DNA from: Jeotgalibacillus terrae
Lineage (GTDB): Bacteria; Bacillota; Bacilli; Bacillales; Jeotgalibacillaceae
Length of the DNA: 64,000 bases
Reading direction: 5' to 3'
Assembly (NCBI RefSeq): GCF_016908195.1
Contig: NZ_JAFBDK010000014.1
Location: 28,265-92,264 of the forward strand
Every line of letters starts with the position of its first letter. Within the stretch, counting starts at the first letter, position 1. Position numbers and translations under genes: made by a program. Below, in pieces: positions 25,050-34,577 of the stretch. The notes below the pieces were generated by a model. It saw only the letters and a list, made by a program, of their open reading frames with translations, ran no database searches and was not told where the DNA came from.

Positions 25050-25799
25050 TTAAACACCAAATGTTTTACCACCATTTACGTTAATATTTTGTCCTGTCAC
25101 AAAATCACCTTCATCACTCGCTAAAAAACGGACCATACCAGCGATATCCTCAGGTTTCCCAAGACGCTGTAAAGGTACTCCTGCCACATAATCAGATGCA
25201 CTTTCCTCTGTCACCTCACCGTGGCGCTCAACCGGAATAAAGCCCGGGTGCACTGCGTTTACAGTGATATTGTGCTTGCCAAGCTCATTCGCCCACGAGC
25301 GGGTCATGCCAATTACCGCAGACTTCGCAGTAACATAATTTGAAAACTCCGGATTTCCTAACTCCACAACTTCACTGCCAATATTAATAATCCGTCCCCA
25401 CTGATTTTCTTTCATTGCCGTCATTACAGCTTTTGTGAGCAATAATGGGGCTTTCACGGTAAAATGCAGCTGATCCAGATAATCTTCCCACGTTACATCT
25501 TCAAGGGACAGCTCAGGCTGTGGACCAGTTGCGTTATTTACGAGAATCTCAATCGGCTGCTGAAAAGTCTGATTTGAAATTGTCACCAGCTTATCGACAC
25601 CTTCATGACTGGTCACATCTGCCTGAATCGCAACCGCTTCCCCGCCAAAAGCATGGATCTCGCGGACAATCTCTTCTGCTTTATCCTGATTGTTATAATA
25701 ATTCACGATCACTTTTGCTCCGGCTTCAGCCAGTTTGACCGCTATGCTTTTTCCAAGACCTCTTGAAGCACCTGTAACAAGAGCTACTTTATTTTTCAT
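25050..25799 (-). CDS. Short-chain dehydrogenase/reductase, 3-oxoacyl-ACP reductase-like
   Basis: The 249-residue SDR begins MKNKVALVTGASRGLGKSIA (TGxxxGxG NAD(P) loop), with the NNAT motif, the serine in INIGSEVVELG and the catalytic YVTAKSAVIG (Tyr and Lys). VHPGFIPVER and the C-terminal VTGQNINVNGGKTFGV are typical of FabG-like proteins. Because the cluster has no fatty acid genes, the substrate cannot be named. ATG 25799 has AAAGGAGGATTCAC; the extra 33 upstream residues of the open frame derive from repeat DNA. Confidence 0.88.
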   Translation of the reverse strand: MKNKVALVTGASRGLGKSIAVKLAEAGAKVIVNYYNNQDKAEEIVREIHAFGGEAVAIQADVTSHEGVDKLVTISNQTFQQPIEILVNNATGPQPELSLEDVTWEDYLDQLHFTVKAPLLLTKAVMTAMKENQWGRIINIGSEVVELGNPEFSNYVTAKSAVIGMTRSWANELGKHNITVNAVHPGFIPVERHGEVTEESASDYVAGVPLQRLGKPEDIAGMVRFLASDEGDFVTGQNINVNGGKTFGV

Positions 25800-25863
25800 G
25801 TGAATCCTCCTTTTAAATTGGTGAGTGTAGGAACGAGTCTGATCCACTTCCACGTTCAGCCTG

Positions 25864-26190
25864 TTGCAGTATTTCTGCTCGCAGCTGCAGTGTTTCACAC
25901 CTCAGCTGTCGGATACACCCGGATTTGTTGCAGTGAGACAGCCTCCAGATGTAGTGACCGCACACAACAGCTGCAGCACCTCTTCCTCTTCATGCTCTTA
26001 TGAAACCAAAGGCTTGTTACCTAAGTGCATGCAAGGCGGCTTCGCTGTGCGCGGGCGTTCAATTGTTGCATATTCGCTGATAGTGGTCACATCACACTCT
26101 GTTATGGTCGGATACACCCGAATTTATGGTCGTATCCCGGGCTGCAGTGGTCGTATGAGCCGTCTTAATGGTCGCGACTGCAGATTCGGC
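25864..26190 (+). repeat. Composite repeat A: two arrays of 21-bp-phased degenerate repeats around a conserved spacer
   Basis: Array one (25864-25980) has units starting at 25864, 25885, 25906, 25928, 25949 and 25971 with core TTGCAGTGA. Array two (26062-26190) has units at 26062, 26083, 26104, 26126, 26147 and 26168 with core ATGGTCGTAT. In both, the third unit contains GGATACACCCG and is 22 bp long while the others are 21 bp. The spacer has AAGGCTTGTTACC and GGCGGCTTCGC. Copies B and C lie at 40.9 and 43.7 kb. This fills most of the 463-base gap between the SDR gene and hpf; no other gene is seen there. Confidence 0.85.
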
Positions 26191-26231
26191 TGCATCACCC
26201 CAGCCATCGCAGAGCACCAAAAACCCAAAAA

Positions 26232-26254
26232 AGAACGCCCCCTAAAGGACGTCC
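26232..26254 (-). terminator. Terminator of hpf
   Basis: On the minus strand AGGACGTCC pairs with GGGGCGTTCT (two G-U pairs) and is followed by TTTTT, nine bases after the hpf stop. Confidence 0.75.
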
Positions 26255-26262
26255 TCTCTCAA

Positions 26263-26853
26263 TCAAGCTTCAGTTTCAATCAGGCCGTACTTTCCGTCTT
26301 TACGCTTGTACACGATATTTGTACCGTTTGAATCAGCGTCAGTGAAGACGTAGAAGTTGTGGCCAAGCATATTCATTTGCAGAACAGCTTCTTCGCTGTC
26401 CATTGGCTTCAGGTTGAATGTCTTTGTGCGGACAATGTCGAACTCGCTTTCGTCTCCATCGTCAGCGCCGACAGTAACCGGCTCAAGTTCTTCGATGCCA
26501 TTTTCCGCGTCAACCGTTGTTGCGAAAAATTCAGGCTCATTTGTTTTTTCACGGAATTTACGATTTACTTTAGTTTTGTGCTTACGAATCTGACGCTCAA
26601 GCTTGTCGAGGATTAAGTCAACCGCTGCGTACAGATCTTCATGACGCTCTTCTGCGCGAAGAGTCAGTCTCGGCATAGGGATTGTAACCTCTGCCTTTGT
26701 CTGCTTATCGTTATACACCTTCAGGTTAACGTGAACGTTTGCATCAGGTGTATCGTTGAAATAGCGCTCTAGCTTATCGATTTTTTTCTCCACGTATTCG
26801 CGGATCGCTGGAGTTACCTCAATATTCTCGCCTCTGATATTATAATTCAACAT
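26263..26853 (-). CDS. hpf: Ribosome hibernation promoting factor, long form
   Basis: The 196-residue protein is the long Hpf typical of Firmicutes. The N-terminal S30AE domain (MLNYNIRGENIEVTPAIREY, residues 1-95) binds the 30S decoding region, and a linker of about 35 residues leads to the C-terminal dimerisation domain (SEFDIVRTKTFNLKPMDSEE, then AVLQMNMLGHNFYVFTDADS). It pairs ribosomes into inactive 100S dimers in stationary phase or stress. It is monocistronic between a terminator and a possible stress promoter. Confidence 0.96.
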   Translation of the reverse strand: MLNYNIRGENIEVTPAIREYVEKKIDKLERYFNDTPDANVHVNLKVYNDKQTKAEVTIPMPRLTLRAEERHEDLYAAVDLILDKLERQIRKHKTKVNRKFREKTNEPEFFATTVDAENGIEELEPVTVGADDGDESEFDIVRTKTFNLKPMDSEEAVLQMNMLGHNFYVFTDADSNGTNIVYKRKDGKYGLIETEA

Positions 26854-26900
26854 GTGAACTCCTCCTTTGAATCTTAAAAGCTATACTACCTATTTCTCCT

Positions 26901-26926
26901 CTACCCTTGCTTTATCCTTCTTAACC
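26901..26926 (-). promoter_or_regulatory. Possible sigma-B promoter of hpf
   Basis: On the minus strand GGTTAA (26921-26926) and GGGTAG (26901-26906) are 14 bases apart, each five of six matches to the Bacillus sigma-B consensus GTTTAA/GGGTAA. The B. subtilis homologue is a known sigma-B and sigma-H target. Confidence 0.45.
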
Positions 26927-26973
26927 GTAAAAGTTTTTTTAATTTTTTGTCGAAATGGTTGCGGTAAAAACTG

Positions 26974-26988
26974 GATTGTGTCACAATC
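26974..26988 (-). terminator. Weak terminator after the xylose operon's last gene
   Basis: GATTGTGACACAATC is a short palindrome, followed in the minus direction by CAGTTTTTACC, 12 bases after the aldo/keto reductase stop. Confidence 0.45.
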
Positions 26989-26999
26989 AGACGTTTTCG

Positions 27000-27983
27000 T
27001 CAGTATGCACCGCGGATATGAGGGTGCACCTCTTTTACATAGAAATCATGCAGCCGGTTCAGTTCACTTTTAGAAAAAGAAGGTGTATTCAATGCCTGAA
27101 GATTCTCCTGGATCTGAGACTGATTTTTAAAACCTGGAATCGCACATGTCACTTCATCCTGATCAAGAATATAACGCAGTGCAGCACGCGCCATATTCAC
27201 TCTTCCCTCAGCAATCCACTCAAGCTCTTTGGTCAGCTCCACACCCTTTTTAAAACCAAGTCCTGCAAATGTTTCACCCACATTGAACTGCTCACCATTT
27301 TCATTAAAGCGGCGGTGGTCATCCTCTTCAAACTCATGATCGAGTGAGAATTTGTTTGTCAGCAGACCGCTCGCAAGCGGCAGACGCGTAATAATGCCAA
27401 CGCCCTTTTTCTTCGCCTCAACAAACAGCTCTTCTAGCGGCTTCTGACGGAAAATATTAAAGATGACCTGAAGACTTTTTACATTTGGGTTCTGCAGACA
27501 GATCAGTCCTTCTTCAACGGTCTCCACACTGACACCGTAATGACGGATTTTCCCCTTTTGCTGCAGCTCATCAAGCACGCCAAACACGCTGCCATCCTCT
27601 AAAATCTTTTGTGGCGGACAGTGAATCTGATACAGATCCATCCGCTCCCGCTCAAGACGCTTCAGACTCGCATCCAGATAAGCTTCCACCTGAGACATCT
27701 CATATGTTTTCGGATCATGAATGTCACCTGCACGGCAAAATTTCGACGCAACATGAATACTTGACTCCTGCCCCTTCGTCGCTTTTGCGAGCAGCTCCTC
27801 ACTGTGGCCGTCACCATAGACATCCGCTGTATCAAAGAAATTCACCCCGCGGTCAATCGCATAATGCAGCGACTTGAGTGCCTCCTGATCATCAGACTGA
27901 CCCCAGGCGCCTCCGATTGCCCATGTTCCAAAGCTGAGTTCACTTAAACTGAGTTCTGTATTACCTAACTGACGATATTTCAT
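27000..27983 (-). CDS. Aldo/keto reductase
   Basis: The 327-residue AKR barrel has FFDTADVYGDGHSEELLA (catalytic Asp and Tyr), VASKF (Lys), DLYQIHCPP (His) and the C-terminal cofactor segment AIPGFKNQSQIQENLQAL. Members reduce aldehydes or ketones of sugars with NAD(P)H. It begins within the last four bases of xylB (ATGA overlap) and so belongs to the xylose operon; a side role such as xylose/xylitol interconversion is possible but unproven. Confidence 0.88.
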   Translation of the reverse strand: MKYRQLGNTELSLSELSFGTWAIGGAWGQSDDQEALKSLHYAIDRGVNFFDTADVYGDGHSEELLAKATKGQESSIHVASKFCRAGDIHDPKTYEMSQVEAYLDASLKRLERERMDLYQIHCPPQKILEDGSVFGVLDELQQKGKIRHYGVSVETVEEGLICLQNPNVKSLQVIFNIFRQKPLEELFVEAKKKGVGIITRLPLASGLLTNKFSLDHEFEEDDHRRFNENGEQFNVGETFAGLGFKKGVELTKELEWIAEGRVNMARAALRYILDQDEVTCAIPGFKNQSQIQENLQALNTPSFSKSELNRLHDFYVKEVHPHIRGAY

Positions 27984-29488
27984 TTCACAACACGCTCCTT
28001 ACTGTCATTCAGCATTCGACTTAATTCTTTAGTTTGATTGTACACCTGTTGATAGATGTAAAACAAATTTTTATAAGATTCTTTATTTTCCATATTCGGC
28101 ACATATACCTTTTCTTCATTTAAAAAGCGTTTCGCACATTCATTTAAATGAGTGAACCAGCCGGACCCAACCGCTGCAATCATCGCAGCGCCCATTCCGG
28201 GTCCCTGTTCGGAATTCAATTTAACGATTTCCGCATTAAAAATATCAGCCTGCAGCTGCAGCCAGAAATCACTTTTCGCACCGCCTCCAATCGATACAAT
28301 GCGGTCAATCTTCTTGCCGCCTTCTCTGAAAATGTGAATGGATTCATAAAGCGAAAACGTAATTCCTTCAAGTACAGCTCTCGTAAAATGGCCCCTTGAA
28401 TGTCGCTGGTCCATTCCGATAAAGCTGCCGCGGATCACAGCATCAGAATGCGGCGTGCGCTCACCTGAAATATAAGGCGTAAACAGCAGCCCTTCAGCAC
28501 CAGCCGGCGTCTTGGCAGCTTCTTCAATGAGCGTCTCAAACGATAATTCCGGGGCGAAATTTCGTTTATACCACGAGAGGCTGTCTCCTGCCGCAAGCGT
28601 CACGCCCATTGTATAGTAAGCGCCCGGTACGCCATGGTTAAAGTAATGGACTTTACCGTTGAAATCCAGATCGCCTCTGTCCTCATACGACAGCACAACG
28701 CCTGAAGTCCCAATGCTGCACATACTCATGCCTTCATTCAGCACACTTGATCCAATCGCACCGCACGCATTATCTGCCCCTCCGGCATACACTTTTGTAT
28801 CAGCCTGCAACCCGGTTAAAGCCACAACTTCAGGAAGCAGCAAACCTGCTTCATCAGTGGAAAAAAGCAGCGGCGGACAATGTGTTTCTTCTATTTGAAA
28901 GGTACGCAACACTTCTTTACTCCATTTACCTTTTTCCACATTTAATAAAAGCGTCCCTGCAGCATCCGACAGATCCATCGCAACTTCACCTGTCATGCGG
29001 TAACGCACATAATCCTTCGGCAGCATAAACTGACTCAGCCTTCCCCAATTCTCAGGCTCATGCTTTTTCACCCACAGCATTTTCGGGAGTGTGAAGCCTT
29101 CAAGTGCAGGGTTTTTGGTCAGCGCGAGCAGCTGATCCTGTCCAAGCACCTCAACGATCTCCCGGCACTCAAGCGTCGTTCTTGTATCATTCCATAAAAT
29201 AGCCGGACGGATCACTGCGCCGTCATGGTCAATCATGACAAGCCCGTGCATCTGTCCGGAAAAACTGATGCCATCGATTTTTTCATCCCCAGTCAATGAA
29301 GATGTCAGTTCCTGCAGCGCCTCATAAGTGCCCGTTACCCAGTCTTCAGGATTTTGCTCACTGTAACCTGTTTTCTCGTGCATAACAGGATATGGTCTTG
29401 ACGCTTCTTTTACTACCTGACCATTACGGTTCACTAACAGCGCTTTGACTGCGCTTGTACCAAGGTCGATTCCGATAACGTAGTTCAT
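27980..29488 (-). CDS. xylB: Xylulokinase
   Basis: The 502-residue FGGY kinase begins MNYVIGIDLGTSAVKALLV with the phosphate-1 loop. It then has the substrate region SFSGQMHGLVMID, conserved in xylulokinases, and the ATP-binding VSIGGGAKSDFWLQL and adenosine-loop GPGMGAAMIAAVGSG. It phosphorylates D-xylulose to xylulose-5-phosphate. ATG 29488 has GGAGG seven bases upstream, whereas the ATG six bases earlier sits too close to it. It lies downstream of xylA with a strong hairpin in between. Confidence 0.95.
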   Translation of the reverse strand: MNYVIGIDLGTSAVKALLVNRNGQVVKEASRPYPVMHEKTGYSEQNPEDWVTGTYEALQELTSSLTGDEKIDGISFSGQMHGLVMIDHDGAVIRPAILWNDTRTTLECREIVEVLGQDQLLALTKNPALEGFTLPKMLWVKKHEPENWGRLSQFMLPKDYVRYRMTGEVAMDLSDAAGTLLLNVEKGKWSKEVLRTFQIEETHCPPLLFSTDEAGLLLPEVVALTGLQADTKVYAGGADNACGAIGSSVLNEGMSMCSIGTSGVVLSYEDRGDLDFNGKVHYFNHGVPGAYYTMGVTLAAGDSLSWYKRNFAPELSFETLIEEAAKTPAGAEGLLFTPYISGERTPHSDAVIRGSFIGMDQRHSRGHFTRAVLEGITFSLYESIHIFREGGKKIDRIVSIGGGAKSDFWLQLQADIFNAEIVKLNSEQGPGMGAAMIAAVGSGWFTHLNECAKRFLNEEKVYVPNMENKESYKNLFYIYQQVYNQTKELSRMLNDSKERVVK

Positions 29489-29510
29489 GTTCATTCCTCC
29501 ATATGTAAAT

Positions 29511-29536
29511 CCCCCGGGACACGGGTGCTCCGGGGG
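29511..29536 (-). other. GC-rich hairpin between xylA and xylB
   Basis: CCCCCGG and CCGGGGG pair over a 12-base loop in the 57-base gap. There is no T-run on the minus side (ATTTACAT follows), so it is more likely an mRNA stability or processing element than a terminator. Confidence 0.55.
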
Positions 29537-29545
29537 ACATAAATT

Positions 29546-30874
29546 TTAAACTCTCACCTGCGACAATGTCTCCAGCAAATACTGATTCAGAATCCCTTTC
29601 AGGCGTTCCTGTCTGCCCGACTCGTTACGGATTTCATCCAGTGACAATGCATATTGCTCAAGCGATTTCAGGTCTGCTTTACCGCTCACGATATCAAGAC
29701 CTACACCTTCAGTAAATGATTTATAGCGGTTTTCAATTACCTCATCAAATACGCGGTCTTCAATGAGTTTTGCAGCGACTTTAGCGCCGATCGCAAAGCT
29801 GTCCATTCCTGCAATATGCGCTTCAAGAAGGTCTTCCTGAGCAAATGACGCACGTCTCACCTTCGCATCAAAGTTCAGGCCGCCTGACCCGAGTCCGCCG
29901 TTTTGGAAGATCTCGACCATCGCAAGCGTTGCAGCATACAAATCAGTCGGGAATTCATCCGTGTCCCAGCCAAGCAGCGTATCGCCCTGGTTTGCATCCA
30001 CTGATCCAAGCATGCCGTTGATTCTTGCAAGGCGCAGCTCATGTTCAAATGTGTGGCCTGCAAGCGTTGCGTGATTGGCTTCAATATTGAATTTAAAATG
30101 ATCAGCCAAATCGTATTTTTGCAGGAATGACAGGCTCGTTGCCACATCAAAATCATACTGGTGCTTCGTCGGCTCTTTTGGCTTTGGTTCGATCAGGAAC
30201 TGACCTGAATACCCGATTTCTTTTGCGTAATCAAGCGCCATATGGAAAAAGCGTGCCATATTATCCATTTCAAGCTTCATATCTGTATTTAACAGCGTTT
30301 CATACCCTTCACGGCCGCCCCAGAATACGTAGTTTTCAGCGCCGAGACGCTTTGCTGTATCAAGCCCTTTTTTCACCTGGGCGGCAGCGTAGGCAAATAC
30401 ATCCGCGTTATTTGTCGTCGCACCGCCGTGCACGTAGCGCGGGTGCGTAAACAGATTCGCTGTGTTCCAAAGAAGCTTCGTATCCGACGTCTTCATGTAT
30501 GATTCAATCAGATCCGTGATTTCATCAAAGTTTTTAAAGGATTCCTTCAGCGTGCTGCCTTCAGGTGCCACATCCACGTCATGAAAACAGAAGTACGGTA
30601 CCCCGAGCTTTTCAAAAAACTCAAATGCTGCTTCAACACGTGCTTTTGCAAGATCCATCCCGCTGAAACGGTCCCACGAGCGTACCATTGTCGGCGCGCC
30701 GAACGGGTCTGTACCGTCCGCTGTGAATGTATGCCAGTAGGCAACTGAGAATCGCATCCACTCAGCCATTGTCTTCCCGTTGATCTTTTCATCAGCCTGA
30801 TAATATTTAAACGCCATCGGATTTTTAGATCCTGCTCCTTCAAACTGGATATTTCCTTCATTAAAATGCGTCAT
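29546..30874 (-). CDS. xylA: Xylose isomerase
   Basis: The 442-residue enzyme shows the class II xylose isomerase signatures: [14 protein letters not shown] (catalytic His), [35 protein letters not shown] (metal-binding Glu), [19 protein letters not shown] and [20 protein letters not shown] (metal-binding Asp residues). It converts D-xylose to D-xylulose. The ATG at 30874 has GAGGAGGAAGAC upstream and overlaps the stop of the aldose epimerase gene by four bases. Confidence 0.97.
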   Translation of the reverse strand: MTHFNEGNIQFEGAGSKNPMAFKYYQADEKINGKTMAEWMRFSVAYWHTFTADGTDPFGAPTMVRSWDRFSGMDLAKARVEAAFEFFEKLGVPYFCFHDVDVAPEGSTLKESFKNFDEITDLIESYMKTSDTKLLWNTANLFTHPRYVHGGATTNNADVFAYAAAQVKKGLDTAKRLGAENYVFWGGREGYETLLNTDMKLEMDNMARFFHMALDYAKEIGYSGQFLIEPKPKEPTKHQYDFDVATSLSFLQKYDLADHFKFNIEANHATLAGHTFEHELRLARINGMLGSVDANQGDTLLGWDTDEFPTDLYAATLAMVEIFQNGGLGSGGLNFDAKVRRASFAQEDLLEAHIAGMDSFAIGAKVAAKLIEDRVFDEVIENRYKSFTEGVGLDIVSGKADLKSLEQYALSLDEIRNESGRQERLKGILNQYLLETLSQVRV

Positions 30875-31758
30875 TTGTCTTCCTCCTCAAATAATCTGAT
30901 CTCAGCAGAAACCTCAAACGTTTCGCCGGGCTTAACCGCTTTAAATCCTGCAGCAGGATCTTGTTGTAAATGGGGTGCATTTGTGATCCATGTATAAGGT
31001 TCAGGACAGATAAATCCCTCTCCTTCATGGAAAATCACCCAAATGATAAAGGCTTCTGAAGCTTTATAATTTATCGTGATCTCCGGTCTTTTGATTGTCA
31101 CAGTTCTCTGACCATTATCCGTATAGGCATCATCGAGCATGACCTGATCAAGCGATTCCGGCAGTGTCGCGTCACTTCTTTTTCCGGTCGGCAGGTTACG
31201 TTCGTTCAGCTCCCACTGTTCTTTTACAGAAGCTGTGAATTGATCTGTCCCCGCATCAAATAAAAAGCTTGTATGCCATCCGAAACCTGCAGGCATATCG
31301 CGCTCACTTAAATTCTTGATCCGGCAGCGCTTGATCAGCGTGTCACCTGACAGTTCAAAATCGAGTTCCACTGTAAAGTGATGCGGGAACCCTTCATAAA
31401 TTTCAGGATGATCTCCACTGTCAAACCTTGCTGTCAGCAACGTATCTGAGTGGCTGATGACGCTGAACGGACGGTCGCTAACAAAGCCATGGATATGGTT
31501 GTTCAGATCAGTTTCATTTAACGGCAGACTATAGTCCGTTCCGTTAAAATGGAATGTGCCGTCTTCAATCCGGTTTGGCGGAAACAGGGCTGGCGTGCCA
31601 AACAATATTTTTTTCTTTTCGTATGCTTCCTTACTTGAGGGAGCGCGGAGCACTTCTGTTGAACCCTTTTTCAGGGACATCATATTTGCGCCTTCAGACG
31701 GCACGATTGTTGCGGTTAAATGTTCATTTTGAAGTGTGACTGTATGAAACCATTCCAT
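30871..31758 (-). CDS. galM: Aldose 1-epimerase family protein
   Basis: The 295-residue beta-sandwich has [14 protein letters not shown] (first catalytic His region), [16 protein letters not shown] (second His) and YTWITNAPH near the end. GalM-type mutarotases interconvert alpha and beta aldoses. Placed before xylA, this one probably supplies the alpha-xylopyranose used by xylose isomerase. Its start overlaps the DUF624 gene end by 35 bases and has AAAGGAGG at good spacing. The symbol follows the family; the substrate is likely xylose rather than galactose. Confidence 0.85.
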   Translation of the reverse strand: MEWFHTVTLQNEHLTATIVPSEGANMMSLKKGSTEVLRAPSSKEAYEKKKILFGTPALFPPNRIEDGTFHFNGTDYSLPLNETDLNNHIHGFVSDRPFSVISHSDTLLTARFDSGDHPEIYEGFPHHFTVELDFELSGDTLIKRCRIKNLSERDMPAGFGWHTSFLFDAGTDQFTASVKEQWELNERNLPTGKRSDATLPESLDQVMLDDAYTDNGQRTVTIKRPEITINYKASEAFIIWVIFHEGEGFICPEPYTWITNAPHLQQDPAAGFKAVKPGETFEVSAEIRLFEEEDK

Positions 31759-32374
31759 TTTGAAGCGCCTCCTTTTTCCTGCTGATCTGGAGGAATCGAT
31801 TGTAGGCCGGGACCATCAGTGCAACGGCAAATGTGACGAGTCCGAAAAACGGAAACAGGGCAGGCATTGCCACAAATAATAGAACCAGTGCCGCTGCGCT
31901 GAATACCATGAGAAGCGTGTGCAGCGGACTGACGAGTGCAATGAGCGCAGCCTGTTTAACCATTTGCACAAAGCTGAGCTCATAATGAACCCATACCGGA
32001 AACAGATAAAGCGCCACGCCGCCTGCCAGTGCGATAAAAAGCACAACCGCTGTAAACTGCACAGGGTGGACGGCTTCCTGCACCAGCAGGTACACCGCCT
32101 GCGCGCTAAGCAAAAGGAGTACGGCCGTAAACAGTACCATCGGCTTCCACGATTTCCTGCAGGATGTGATGAATGTAGTATGGAAAGTGTACCACGTTTT
32201 CAGATCCACCTCGCCTCTCAGCCATTTTCTTACAACGGTAAATGCGGCGATCGCAGCGGGCACAGCAGTGATGCCGAGCCCTGCGATCAGATAAGCGAGC
32301 CAGATCAGATTCAGCCAGGCGCCTTTGGTGATCCATTCACATAGTGTGTACAGCCCGTTCATGGTCTTTTCCAT
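31724..32374 (-). CDS. DUF624/YesL-family membrane protein
   Basis: The protein of about 216 residues has a predicted five-helix membrane topology. The family signatures are LIWLAYLIAGLGITAVPAAI and LFPVWVHYELSFVQMVKQAA, matching the paralogue at 15540. ATG 32374 with AAAGGAG nine bases upstream is chosen; it overlaps the end of the xylosidase gene by 38 bases. Its function is unknown. That both CUT1 sugar systems of this window carry one such gene supports a link to sugar uptake or to membrane sensing. Confidence 0.85.
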   Translation of the reverse strand: MEKTMNGLYTLCEWITKGAWLNLIWLAYLIAGLGITAVPAAIAAFTVVRKWLRGEVDLKTWYTFHTTFITSCRKSWKPMVLFTAVLLLLSAQAVYLLVQEAVHPVQFTAVVLFIALAGGVALYLFPVWVHYELSFVQMVKQAALIALVSPLHTLLMVFSAAALVLLFVAMPALFPFFGLVTFAVALMVPAYNRFLQISRKKEALQNGMVSYSHTSK

Positions 32375-34484
32375 GAACCTCATCTCCTTTAGATTCATCA
32401 AGCCATAAAATACTTGTCACGCCGCGCGGATAATATTTACTTCCTGCGATCTCACCGTTAATAATCTGGTCACTCCAGCTCCAGAAAGAAAGCTCAGGAT
32501 GCGTCAGCCACTTCACGTGTGCTGCATCTGCAGAGGAATCAACATCTTTCCCCATAATTTCCCGGGCAATAAACTGACACAGGTAGATCTTACTCAGCCA
32601 CGAGTTACCGCTTGTCGACGAAAGCTTCCACCCGCCATCATCAAACAGGCAGATCCCTTTTTTCAACACTGCTTCATAATGCGTATCAAGTGCGCTTAAA
32701 TATTCTTTAAACGGTCCATCTTTTTCAAGCGCTTTTTCAAGTCCAAGCACATAAGGGAAAATCAGTCCTTCAATGGCTGGTATAATTTTCGAATCATTAT
32801 TCTCACCCATAACAGCCGGAATATAACCGTCAGACGTTGCAAATGAAACCATCGTAGCGGCCGCTTTTTCAGCCTGGCTGTACGCTTCATCCGCAGCGTC
32901 ACGGTCTCCTGTATCGTTTAACATCTGTTCAAGCGCAAGGTAGGCAGCCCACGTTTTGCCGGCAAGGTACAGGTTGTTTCTTGACTGACCAAGTGATACG
33001 TCAAGGCTGTCGTATGTTGTAATCTCAGCGCCGCCCATTGTTCTCGAAGAATCAAGTGCCATAATGCCGTTGCGCTTATCAGGGTCCGGATGATCACGAT
33101 TCATCAGACTTTCAAGACAGTCTTTAACGATCTGTTCATTTTGCTTCAGCCAGGTCTGATCGCCCGACTGCTTTACATACACTGCAGCCGTCAACACCCA
33201 GTTCACCAACTGCTCATGCGTCATATGCGAGAAGCAGCCATCAATGCCGTACAGCTCATAAGACGAGTAACCCGGTCTAGAAAAGGTATTCGCGACGCCC
33301 ATGTCGTGCGTGAAGCTGATTCCGCCCGGATACGTCTTCTCTTCACCGGGGAACCTCACTTCATCGCGGTAGCTGTAGCGGTCAATAAATAAATCAAGTT
33401 CATTTTTCACCGTCCATGGATTCATCTTCATTTCAAAAAACAGCTGATCTACTGTCAGGTCAAACGTATTCATCATGCGGTACTCGCCCTCGTTTACAAC
33501 CCAGAGCGGTTTATCATCCTGCATTAAAAACTGTGTGCAGCCAAAATAACTTCTGATCGCATGATTCATCATAAACCGCTGATCCTCGGTTAAATGGTCA
33601 GCTTCAGTCAGCTGATTCGCTGCAACTGCACGCTCTTTTAACGTGTCGAAATGGTCATGTGAATATGCTGCGACTTCTTCAATCGAATCAAACAGCTTCG
33701 TATAATAATAGCTGCTCTTCATGCCTGCAGTAATATTCCCATCACGGTAAAAGCTGATGACTACGTCAAGCGTCTTTTTCTCACCCGCAGGCACATCCAC
33801 AAGCAGTGTCCCTACAGTTCCGAGGCCAAACGCCCAGTTTTCTTCATGCGGATCTGTCAGGATATTTTCAAGGCTGAAGTGCATGGCAGAATGCGCATCA
33901 GGATCCGTTGTGGTGACAGCTGTGAATGTGCCCTGACCAAATCCTTTTGCATCCATCGTGTCATCAAGCTTTCTGACAGATGTATAAGGATCAGTGCCCT
34001 GGTAGCCAAAAAACGCGCGTCGCGTGCGGCTGCCTTTTGTATTATCAATCGTCAGTGTTGCGAGCACACTTGGTACAATGACCATTTTCAATTCATCCGC
34101 ATCCGCTTTCTCAGGATCCGGAACACTTTCTGCTTTTGAATAAATCGTCAGTTCCATATCGCCTGCTTTAAATTTATCTGTGCCAAGCTTGAATTCTCTT
34201 GTGATATCCTCTTTTGCAAACTGATGAAGGATTTTCGGCTTATCAGGATCCGGATCCATGTTTTCTATGTCATACCGCTTACTTTCCTCTTCAGTCAGCT
34301 GATGGAAAAACGGAAAAGCATCATAATGTCCTTCCCTTTCAGCCGACTCAAGCCCAATATATACATTCTGCGCCGGAGAACGTCCAAGCTCCACATCGAG
34401 CCCGCCCCCTGCACCCGGGAACCCAAGCGTAAAACTTGAAAACGCCCCGATCGGTGAATGATGCGCGTTGAAAAATTGATTCAT
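32337..34484 (-). CDS. Beta-xylosidase, glycoside hydrolase family 52
   Basis: The 715-residue cytoplasmic enzyme starts MNQFFNAHHSPIGAFSSFTL, then GFPGAGGGLDVELG, the conserved GH52 N terminus. WVVNEGEYRMMNTFDLTVDQ includes Glu residues 332/334, near the position known as nucleophile in Geobacillus XynB2 (about 335). DSSRTMGGAEITTYDSLDVS contains the region of the acid/base Asp. There is no signal peptide, consistent with hydrolysis of imported xylooligosaccharides. ATG 34484 is favoured over 34493, where the start would overlap the Shine-Dalgarno GAAAGG. Confidence 0.93.
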   Translation of the reverse strand: MNQFFNAHHSPIGAFSSFTLGFPGAGGGLDVELGRSPAQNVYIGLESAEREGHYDAFPFFHQLTEEESKRYDIENMDPDPDKPKILHQFAKEDITREFKLGTDKFKAGDMELTIYSKAESVPDPEKADADELKMVIVPSVLATLTIDNTKGSRTRRAFFGYQGTDPYTSVRKLDDTMDAKGFGQGTFTAVTTTDPDAHSAMHFSLENILTDPHEENWAFGLGTVGTLLVDVPAGEKKTLDVVISFYRDGNITAGMKSSYYYTKLFDSIEEVAAYSHDHFDTLKERAVAANQLTEADHLTEDQRFMMNHAIRSYFGCTQFLMQDDKPLWVVNEGEYRMMNTFDLTVDQLFFEMKMNPWTVKNELDLFIDRYSYRDEVRFPGEEKTYPGGISFTHDMGVANTFSRPGYSSYELYGIDGCFSHMTHEQLVNWVLTAAVYVKQSGDQTWLKQNEQIVKDCLESLMNRDHPDPDKRNGIMALDSSRTMGGAEITTYDSLDVSLGQSRNNLYLAGKTWAAYLALEQMLNDTGDRDAADEAYSQAEKAAATMVSFATSDGYIPAVMGENNDSKIIPAIEGLIFPYVLGLEKALEKDGPFKEYLSALDTHYEAVLKKGICLFDDGGWKLSSTSGNSWLSKIYLCQFIAREIMGKDVDSSADAAHVKWLTHPELSFWSWSDQIINGEIAGSKYYPRGVTSILWLDESKGDEVHGKDHERAVHTM

Positions 34485-34510
34485 GTAGATCATCCTTTCT
34501 TCGTTATGTA

Positions 34511-34577
34511 GTGAAGACCCGGGACAGTCCCTGGTCTTCGGTGGTGCGTAGACCCGGGTCAGACCCGCTTCTACGCT
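34511..34577. repeat. Two REP-like hairpins (GACCCGGG type)
   Basis: GAAGACCCGGGACAGTCCC with partner GGTCTTC spans 34513-34539. GCGTAGACCCGGGTCAGACC continuing to CTACGC spans 34546-34576. The second stem reaches into the stop codon of the permease gene. Related hairpins occur at 40847, 41328, 43642 and 47718. The elements lie between the permease and xylosidase genes inside the operon and may affect read-through. Confidence 0.65.

Noticed and set aside
25864..26190. CRISPR array
   Set aside because: Repeats have regular 21-22 bp spacing with no unique spacers of 30-40 bp, units are degenerate, and no cas genes are nearby.
25864..26331. Plus-strand gene of 155 residues overlapping hpf
   Set aside because: It consists of repeat A plus the antisense of the hpf terminator and end; composition is not protein-like.
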